DNA from: Taiwanofungus camphoratus
Taxonomy: Eukaryota; Basidiomycota; Agaricomycetes; Polyporales; Taiwanofungaceae
NCBI GenBank assembly: GCA_003999685.1
Contig: CP021223.1
Location: 558,001 to 622,000 of the forward strand
Length of the DNA stretch: 64,000 bases
Direction of reading: 5' to 3'
This document shows positions 56,616 to 64,000 of the stretch, one piece after another. The notes beneath the pieces were generated by a model. The model made no database searches. It had not been told where the DNA came from and saw only the letters and a program-made list of their open reading frames with translations. Position 1 is the stretch's first letter; each line of letters starts with the position of its first letter. The position numbers were made by a program, and so were the translations under genes.

Positions 56616-58004
56616 TGCCTCGGGCTGCGGCCTTCTCACGCTGGAGCACCATCGTCAGGAGACCGCCAGAGTCGGAAGCGCGCAGATCCTCCATATGGGA
56701 TCTTGCGTGCGGGGTAGCGCCCTGTTGTCCCCGGCACTTGGTGCGCACGGAGAGCGGTGAGGACAGATGGGGAACAGTGGACGCGCCCAATCAAATGCCC
56801 ATCGCTCAGTCTGTGCAACTCCGCGACCTGTGCCTTACTTCCAACAACGTTCTGCAGACATCCAGCGACATATGTGCCTGCGCGTGAACCCTCCAGTCGT
56901 TCATCTCCCACCTTCCATACCCGTCCACTTTCCCAAGAGCCCGAGCGTCAGCAGACTCGCTGCCCGGGGCCAGCTTATCTTTAAGATCCGCGCGATTTCA
57001 TATACGTTCCGTAGCAAGTATACTGTACGCAGTGCATTCCGAGACTGTCTACATAGGGCAAACAACAACGGAATGTGGACACGAAATGCAGAATGCGAGG
57101 ACAATAAATATACTATAGATGAGTATCGGGGCAGCGGTCGGCGATCACCGTCGTCCACCAACACCACGCACGTGGAAGAATTTTTTTGTCATTAGCAAAT
57201 ATAAATCGTACGCGGTAGAGAAGGAAAAGGGGAGGACGGGTCCGTGGCCGAGAACAAGGTATAAACAACAGCAGGGAATAATGCAACGTACAGGGCGAGC
57301 AGGACTGGACGGGTAGAGGGCAGATAAAAGAGCAGCCGAGGTGAGATATATACAGTTGATGGGAGCGAGTGTCAGTTCATATCTCGATAACGAGGGGTGT
57401 TGCAAATCTTGGTGTTGCGGAACATGCCCAAAAAAAGAAAGAAAAAAGGAAAGACATAAGACAACTGGGCCACAGCTCTGCGGCGCGTCGACGACGAAAC
57501 CTGGATTATTTTTCCTTTGGCCAACACAGAGATGCCATGTCGATGGCTCAGTAGATGATACATGGGGATATCCGAAAGCCGCAGGGAACAACGGAATGCC
57601 ATGCCAAGACATCCGTAATAATAATGCGCAGCTCGTATTGCGAGGTATCGGACTGAATGCTGGGAATGCGAGGTATGCAGGGCCTGGTAAATCGATGCGG
57701 AAAAAAAACACCCGCGGCGGCCTAGTGTATGCGGGCTATCGATGAGAAGATGCCAATGCGATGGATGCGTGGGGACGGACGTGGATAGTGTATGTGGTCA
57801 TTAAGGCGGGGGGCCGATGTATTGATGATCATGATGCATGTGGGTCGTGACGTGATAATTACGCGCTCTGCTCTCGCTGCCGTCTTACTTCTTCCTCCGG
57901 TGATGCTGCTAAACCCGTTCATTATGGCTGACGCTGAAGGAAAAGGTGCAGTAGGTCTGGTACTGGATAAGGATACGGCGTCTGGTCCGAGCGCCGAGAG
58001 CCTA
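56616..58004. other. 1.4 kb without a secure gene
   Basis: Between the AFG1-like stop (+) and the alpha-crystallin protein stop (-), so both 3' ends. A 188-codon minus frame at 57145-57711 has no recognisable content. Confidence 0.5.
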
Positions 58005-59468
58005 TCAGCCGCGAAGGTCCCAGGAGGTCACAGGTACCATTCGCCTGGGGACGATCACATTCAGGAATTCTCCGTCGAACTCGGCACGTACTTGCGCAAG
58101 ATCTGCGTCATACCCAAATGAGATACGCCGTTCAAAATGTCCTAGTCGCCGAAATCAGGCGCACAGGTCAGAACCGTGCTTGTGAAAAGGCGGAACAAAA
58201 CTGATAAAAGCGACGTACCGCCATTCGGTTCCCATGAGTCCGCAACGATGTGCAATATACGTCTTTTCCTTGTCGATAGCGTACTGATGGAAGGAGAAGC
58301 AACCGTCAAAGGCTGCGTACGGCGATTCACGAACCAGTCACTCACATGGCATCCCGTCTAAAGCCTGGTAACCGCACAAGCAGCCGGTATTCTCTTGGTT
58401 TTGTTTCCACTGCGATATAGCTATCTTGCGGAGGAGGGGAGTGCGCCAGGAAAGGCTCGTGTGGCGCACGCGGCCTCCGTTCCTCATTTGATGGCGGCGG
58501 TGGGGGTGTTAGTACTACAGGTGGAGCAGGGGGCGGTAATTGTGACATGTCCACAGCAGTCATGGACCCAGTAGAGTAAGAACGATCGATAAAGCGCACT
58601 ACCGCAGGTGGTGATATCGGTCGCCCTTGCAGCAGATCTGAGCCTGCTGATGGCGACCGGTAGCGCCATGACGACGGCGACGACGGATACTGGGGCAGTA
58701 ATAACGGCCCGACTTGCAATGGGGGACCTTCCGTGCCCGTTTCTTGACCTTCCACTATGGTATCGCCTGAAACCGTTGGCAGAAGGTGGTACGGCGTATG
58801 TGATGGCAATGGCAGACTCGCGGTCGAGCCGCGATCCGGTATAGCCGAAGGCCTCACCGGAGTAGGAGAATGTACTCCGGGCAGGACAGGTCTTGACGCG
58901 TCCGGCGATGAAAGCGGTCGGGTGAAAGGATACAAGGGTGTTGGCGGAGCGCCGCCTCTTTGGAATTGCGGCTGTGACTGAGGGTATTGTAGCGCGCTTG
59001 ACGACGGCGCGAATTGAGCAGTCGGCTCGGACACTTCGATGAAGTATGGGTTAATGGAACCCGTGTCCATGGGCGAGTCGGAGCGCAACTGACTCGGTCT
59101 TGAGGACGACGATGATGATGACGACACGCTCGGAAGGCTATCTGACGACGACGGCCCGTCGTCAGCGCTCATGCGGTCGTAGGAAGGAAACGCGCCGTCT
59201 GCCTTGCTGTCCAGCGTCAGGGCAGACACGTGTGTATTAGCGTCGTCGTCTGTGCTTATTGTGTTTGCCTGAGGCACACCGTGAGAAGCATTGTTCACGA
59301 ACGGGATGCGGTGTGTGCGGGATGGCATGTACGGCAAGGGCACCTCTCGAGGCGTGTCGAACGAGGCGTGCCGCTTTGTGAACGATGAGTTCCGGTGGGG
59401 CAGGTCGGGGCGCTGAGCAGGTCGATGGCGGGAGAGAGGACCTGGGAGAAGGTGGTGGCATCAGTCAT
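58005..59468 (-). CDS. Pro/Ser-rich protein with C-terminal Hsp20/alpha-crystallin-like domain
   Basis: The main exon (about 58359 to 59343 or beyond) codes 330 residues of disordered Ser/Pro-rich sequence with polyserine and PPPPP runs. It ends REYRLLVRLPGFRRDA, the first strand of an alpha-crystallin domain. Two small exons complete it: ITLSTRKRRILHIVADSWEP then GHFERRISFGYDADLAQVRA and FDGEFLNVIVPRR, stop TGA 58005-58007. This order (LPGF, HFER-F, FDGxLxxxVPRR) resembles small heat-shock proteins, which bind unfolding proteins. The start is uncertain. The coding-like frame continues upstream (LPHRNSSFTKRHASFDTPRE); linking it to the ATG at 59468 would need a 29-nt intron or a frameshift. 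Confidence 0.6.
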
Positions 59469-60021
59469 CTGTGCGGGAGCTAGCCGTGCAGCGGCCGTGG
59501 GTGCATGTGTATGTGGTACGCTCGGACCAGGACAAATCTCAGACAAATATCAAGCAGCCTGCCTCGTGGAGGCCCGGGCGGCCGGTAGTTACGGCAAACG
59601 GCAAGAACGTGCCAAGGGGAAATAGCATGACCTCCCGAGATGCTCGATAAGAACACCGCAGGCAGAGCCAAAAAGCCAAACGGATCTTTGGCTTCAGTGG
59701 ACCGCCCCCGAAACCCACGTCTGCTTCTATCGCTCCCTTTGCTCCCCTGTGGCCTATCTACCGCTACACCGCTATACACCGCTACCTACCGCCGCCAGGG
59801 CCCTGCCAACACAACGCTGCGATGGCGTGTTGCGTAAACCGACTGGCAAAACACTGTAGACGTCTCCGCGACAACGCGGACGTGGTCCGGACGTACCGGC
59901 AACGGCACAAACATATAGCAATAAACTCATGCATTTGCCCGCTGTGACCCCACGGACATGCCTGGGGCAAACGGCTCTCGAAAAACATACCACAGCGGTC
60001 ATGCGCCGAGTAGATGCTTAC
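59469..60021. other. Intergenic or intron
   Basis: Upstream of the alpha-crystallin gene. It contains a short GCGGTGTA-type repeat near 59758-59790. It could be an intron joining the exon at 60022-60409 to the downstream gene, but I found no supporting join. Confidence 0.35.
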
Positions 60022-60409
60022 CGTGTTGGTCATGATTGTATTCCTTCCCACTTTCTGATGTGTATCTGCTGTCGTCGAACATGCTCTGATCGACCGCACC
60101 TCTGCCTGCCTCTATTGCGATCGATGGATCTCTTGGGACGCGGTCGTACGGGAATGCTATGTGGTGCTTGAGTAACTGCCCCTGGTCCTCGATGGACATT
60201 TGCTCGAAAGGTACTGACAGAACCGTATCTGACGGTGAGGCGAACGGTGGTCGTGACGGGGGCGACGGCGGTGTCGTAGGCGGCGGTGGCGACGGGGGAG
60301 AGCAGTCGTCCCTCGACGGTGGTGGTGGTGGTCTTTGTAAAGGCATTGTGGCAATGGCAGCGCCCTGGGCGATGGCCTGTGGGGCTGTTGGCGTGGTAAA
60401 TAAAAACAT
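60022..60409 (-). CDS. Orphan exon, Pro-rich then conserved-looking
   Basis: From ATG 60409 (MFLFTTPTAPQ; alternative ATG 60346) the frame has a polyproline/Pro-Ser stretch. Next come FEQMSIEDQGQLLKHHIAFP and DPSIAIEAGRGAVDQSMFDD, to a strong donor (GTAAGC) whose first base is 60021. It looks like a first exon whose downstream exons I cannot place. It may be the 5' end of the alpha-crystallin gene or a separate gene. Confidence 0.35.
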
Positions 60410-63369
60410 CTACGACCGTGACCCTGTAAGCGCTCAATCGACGGCGTCGCAAATGGCCGGTCGTGTGCCCAATAAGGAAGTCGCGCATAACTGCCGCCGG
60501 GGGGACCCACAATGACGTAATGAAACCCTGCTGGAAGCCAATGGGCGGCGGGCGCTAGGTGTGGCGGCCGGAGCAGCGGCCATCATATGCGACCGCTCCT
60601 CTGCCATTAGGTCAACGAAGCTCGGTTAGCAAAGGATTGGAATATGCAGGATGCCTTGTATTCTAAGCCCTTCTGCCGCACCTCTTTTCTGATGGCCCAT
60701 TGCGACGCTTCCCAATACCTCCGGGCTACACGCTGCAAGGGCTGTTGATTTTCCTTGCAATCATGTCCGGGCAGCTTGCGTGTCTGCTGTGCCCCACCCC
60801 TATGTCGATCTGCGCAGCACGCCAGCGGAGCGAGTAACATTGCTCATGCTCGGTCAAGTGAGCGTGCACGAGATAGAAAATGATGACGATAGCTCGGGTT
60901 AGTATCGCCCTACTCGGAACTATCGAGCACCACTTGGCGAGAACCACTCCGGCGAAAACAATCACTAGGAGAACTGACCACCAGGCTGCTGTAGAATGGA
61001 CTTGCATTCTATCCCTACTGCTGACGTCGTGTGCTGCCAAACCAGCAGAGTCGACTATGTAAATGGTGGCGAACACCGGTAAAGGGATGCTTACAGTGAG
61101 CCTCTGTCTGCGGTACAACCCCACTCTGTAATGTGATCCCGGTCCCATGTTCTGTCATGTCATGACACGCTGCGACTCGGGCTCGTTTTTGGAGTATCGT
61201 GTCTACCAGCAGTCCGGATATCACGAAATGTACTGACGCGAGGGTTTGTCATAACATTCCCGTACAAATGACTCATACGATGGCACTCACGTCGAATCAG
61301 CCGGGGTCAGTAGTCAGGCTTGGACGCACCTGTGTGCAGACCCTGCAGGGCCCCCGTCCGTGACGCCAGCTTGCATCTGACGGACCGCGAAGCCGCCCAG
61401 TGGAAATGTGATGCCAGTGGTGTCGACTTGCGGCTCCGATTTAGCACCGGACAAACTCGGACATGTCCGCTCATAAATTCCACAAAATCATCTAGCTGCA
61501 GGACGCAGGTCAGCCCATTGGTCCCTCAAAGATGTGGCGAACGACTGCGACCGCTGGCCGCCCGAACGCAAGCCTCGTGCGGGCAGACGAAGAAGGGGCA
61601 GAACGAACATCCAGAGGGCTGCGGGGAACCTGCGAACACGTTCCCTTCACGCGAGCGTACTTATACTTCACCCGAATTGGCGCTGAGGGCACTGGGCAGA
61701 CGGGCTGCACGGACGAAACGGACCCAGACCATGCTTTGATTTGCAAATGCGCGTGCAGACGGCACGTTTCGTTCACGTTAGTTGGACCTGCGAGTGCTCA
61801 TGTGCGCATATATATGATCCATTCGAGCTTGGTTTCGCGGATACTTACAAGTGGAATAGTGTCAGCATCATGAAGACCCCACCTTCGTATCCTCGCAGGA
61901 AACGTACCATTACCATTTGACCCGAATGCTTTCATGTCTGAACCCCTTTTATGGTCAAGTTCCCTACCGAGCACACCAGTTAGCAGGATCGTGTGTAGCT
62001 TGAATCTGATATATGCGCCGACAACACATGTTGCATCAGAAGCATGTAGACCTCCGATATTTCACCATGGGTCGCAACAAAGTTCTGAGCTTGCGACTTG
62101 TTCGTTAAGGTGCATTGACGTTCCTCCGGCCAGTTGCTGACCACCCCAAGTTTCCCGCAACCCGGAGTCGAAACAGGAGGCGCGAGACCAGGGAAGCGGA
62201 GGTAAAGCCCGTTGGGAGCCCCACAGCGAGCCTACCCCAGAAAGAACAAGTGCCTCCGGAAAAGGCAGCTCGAGTGCGATCTTGCGAGTTCGACTTGGAC
62301 TAAGCGATAGCCTATACCGCCGCTGCGTTTGAATGACGAATCGGCAGATTTGTCGTTGCGTAGAGTTGTTATTCACTTGGACGCTCACCACGACTTTCGA
62401 GTCTCAGGCTGGCACTGCAACTACCAGTTCGCTCATTGCGTTTGAGTTTATGACTCGGAGCGCTCTCGCGGCGATGCGCTCTGTTGAAGTCTGTTCGCTA
62501 GCGTCTCGCAGATGTGCCTTGTTCGCTGACGAGTTTCCTCCGCATTCCGAGTCGAAGAGGTTTGGGCGGTGACGAACCTAGAACACCGTCCTGCTCGGTA
62601 CACTGTCTGTCGCCGGCGCTAGAGTGCTACTCCGGCTCTGAAAAACGAACGTACAACGACGAGGGTACGATCTCGAGTCGAGCAAGTGTATTGCTGATTT
62701 GATCCAGTGGTGGCCCGAGGACCAGTCCGGGGTACGCGCCTAATACGTCTGTCCGGTTTCTCGAACATGTTGTTCGCGCGACGATATACATGAGACCTTT
62801 GAGACTGCATCCGTTCCTCTGTATGAAAACTCATTGCCTTGTCGCTCTCTGTCCAGAGTCACCGTTCCCTGCAAAGATGTGTGCTAGCACTGACAGAAGC
62901 TACTTCACCGTTTGTGGCAACTGCAGCGCGGATCACCGAGTCGACGGTAGTGTGTTCTGGAATGACAAGTTTCTTATGCAGATGTTTATGTTCAATTGTA
63001 CGGCCGCCTTGGTCGAAATTCAGGCCTACAACGGAAGTCTTCCACGCGTCGACAGGTGGAAAACCAATATCTGCGCTGCAGCCTACATTTACGGCGATGG
63101 CGCCAGCATCAATTCGCATACCAGAAACCGAGGAACTCGATTGAGCGACGTCCTTGCCATGTTGTCTGACACCTGTCCGATCGCCCGATCGCGTTCTGTG
63201 GTTGATGCTGCAGAGCCTGTCTACAAACTCGCTTAGCCTTGCGTTTATTTATTCTACGAGAGTAGAGGGCCCTGGAGGCCCGACTGTCTCTTCGGCTTGC
63301 GTCTGCTCCTCCCGTCGGCTTGGTTTTCTAGTGTGCTACGCCCCGAGTCTGTATTCTCTGCTCATAGGT
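60410..63369. other. 3 kb without a secure gene
   Basis: The longest frames are 60726-61148 (-), with two hydrophobic stretches (WWSVLLVIVFAGVVLAKW; AILTRAIVIIFYLVHA), and 62790-63236 (+). Neither shows a family signature or clean splice borders. The first could be exons of a small membrane protein. The last few hundred bases are the probable promoter of the oxidase. Confidence 0.35.
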
Positions 63370-64000
63370 ATGTTTGAGAGACGCAACGTCACGCGTGCTG
63401 TCGCGTTGGTGTTCTCTTTCTTCGGCGCAGCGTATACACAGGCAACGGCGGCCGCGCCAGGACAGCCGACTCGCACAGATGCACCTCTGGGACAGTTCGA
63501 GATCGTCGGCGACAGCATCGTGAGCGCGCAACAGGTACGCACTTGACGTCCACCAGACCGAACGACGCTGCAGAGCGCGCGCAGATGTTTCTCGGCACGC
63601 TCGACAAGGTGTATGTCGTAGACAAGACCGAGCGAAACCCCACTCAAATCAATGGTCATCCTGCATGGGGTTCAGGTACGTTGCATACAGCATCCAGATC
63701 ACTCGGTTTGAAGATATCCCTGTTAGAGTATTCTGTAAGCACAGACAACGGTAGACCGATGGACGTCATCACGAACTCATTTTGCGCGGTCAGTACCCTT
63801 GATGGGCTATCTTGTCAATGTTGCCGAGCTGATGGCACATGCCGGTCATATGAAGGGGGGCAATGTCCTGGGCAACGGCACTTGGATTAATGTCGGAGGA
63901 AATCAGGCCGTCACCTACGGTGGTCTAGCAGCGGCCAGTCAGACAGGCGGTCCTCCGTATGATGACCCAGATGGGGGCCAATCGTGCGTGTTACAGACAT
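63370..64000 (+). CDS. Glyoxal oxidase-like copper radical oxidase, 5' part
   Basis: Secreted oxidase that makes H2O2 from aldehydes and feeds lignin-degrading peroxidases. ATG 63370 begins a signal peptide (about 1-26, hydrophobic VALVFSFFGAAYTQA). Spliced exons then give the N-terminal blocks: FEIVGDSIVSAQQMFLGTLD, VYVVDKTERNPTQINGHPAW, YSVSTDNGRPMDVITNSFCA (Cys here corresponds to the Tyr-Cys cofactor cysteine), GGNVLGNGTWINVGGNQAV and YGGPPYDDPDG-like TGGPPYDDPDGG. Introns are near 63535-63583, 63676-63728 and 63789-63857, and a donor is likely near 63983. The gene runs off the window. Its presence supports a white-rot type fungus. Confidence 0.92.

Noticed and set aside
57145-57711. 188-codon minus-strand frame as a gene
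   Set aside because: No motif, odd Ser/Pro/Cys mix, and it lies where two 3' untranslated regions converge.
1-64000. CRISPR arrays, operons, ribosome binding sites
   Set aside because: This is eukaryotic, intron-rich DNA; no regularly spaced repeat array was seen.

Overview
The window is nuclear DNA of a filamentous basidiomycete, most likely an Agaricomycete wood-decay fungus. Genes are compact and cut by many 45-60 nt GT-AG introns. The proteins are typically fungal (a 72-residue Dad4 DASH subunit, Sey1, Ggc1). A copper-radical (glyoxal-type) oxidase at the right edge points to a lignocellulose degrader. All gene models below were spliced by hand from reading frames and splice signals; no database search was run.

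Layout. 1-1426 NOG1 3' part (+); 1825-5059 aminopeptidase P with a long N-terminal extension (-); 5060-7784 no secure gene; 7785-9035 GTP/GDP mitochondrial carrier GGC1 (+); 9916-10447 a near-perfect long inverted repeat; 11136-12719 a secreted, cysteine-free, Kex2-type repeat precursor (+); 13633-14675 single-pass membrane protein, 3' exons (-); 14676-17451 nothing secure; 17452-20509 carnitine acetyltransferase family (+); 20985-24814 MIOS/Sea4 (-); 26367-28440 PC-esterase/TBL-like Golgi protein (-), divergent from 28714-29032 DAD4 (+); 29033-31350 nothing secure; about 31350-46950 a transposon island; 46985-49905 acetoacetyl-CoA synthetase (-), divergent from 50542-53652 SEY1 (+); 53854-53932 tRNA-Val (-); 54402-56615 AFG1-like ATPase (+); 58005-59468 alpha-crystallin-domain protein (-); 60022-60409 an orphan exon (-); 63370-end glyoxal oxidase (+, truncated by the window).

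The transposon island has two ages. Old sequence (about 31350-34141 and 41880-46950) is AT-rich and almost without CpG. It holds wrecks of a Plavaka-like DNA transposase, a NACHT-type NLR gene and an unidentified minus-strand gene. A young Ty3/gypsy chromovirus (34142-41879; 500-bp LTRs differing at 2 positions; 5-bp target duplication GAGGA) has landed inside the unidentified gene. It carries gag, a chromodomain pol and an overlapping third ORF with two CCHC knuckles.

The most interesting locus is 11136-12719. It encodes a signal peptide followed by eight copies of a Trp-containing block separated by KR/RR sites. Most copies sit on one symmetric phase-2 exon each, and one two-copy exon has recently been duplicated. 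It reads as a Kex2-processed peptide precursor. Housekeeping genes here cover ribosome biogenesis (NOG1), mitochondria (GGC1, AFG1, carnitine shuttle), TORC1 nutrient signalling (MIOS), ER shape (SEY1) and kinetochores (DAD4). I see no functional cluster linking them.
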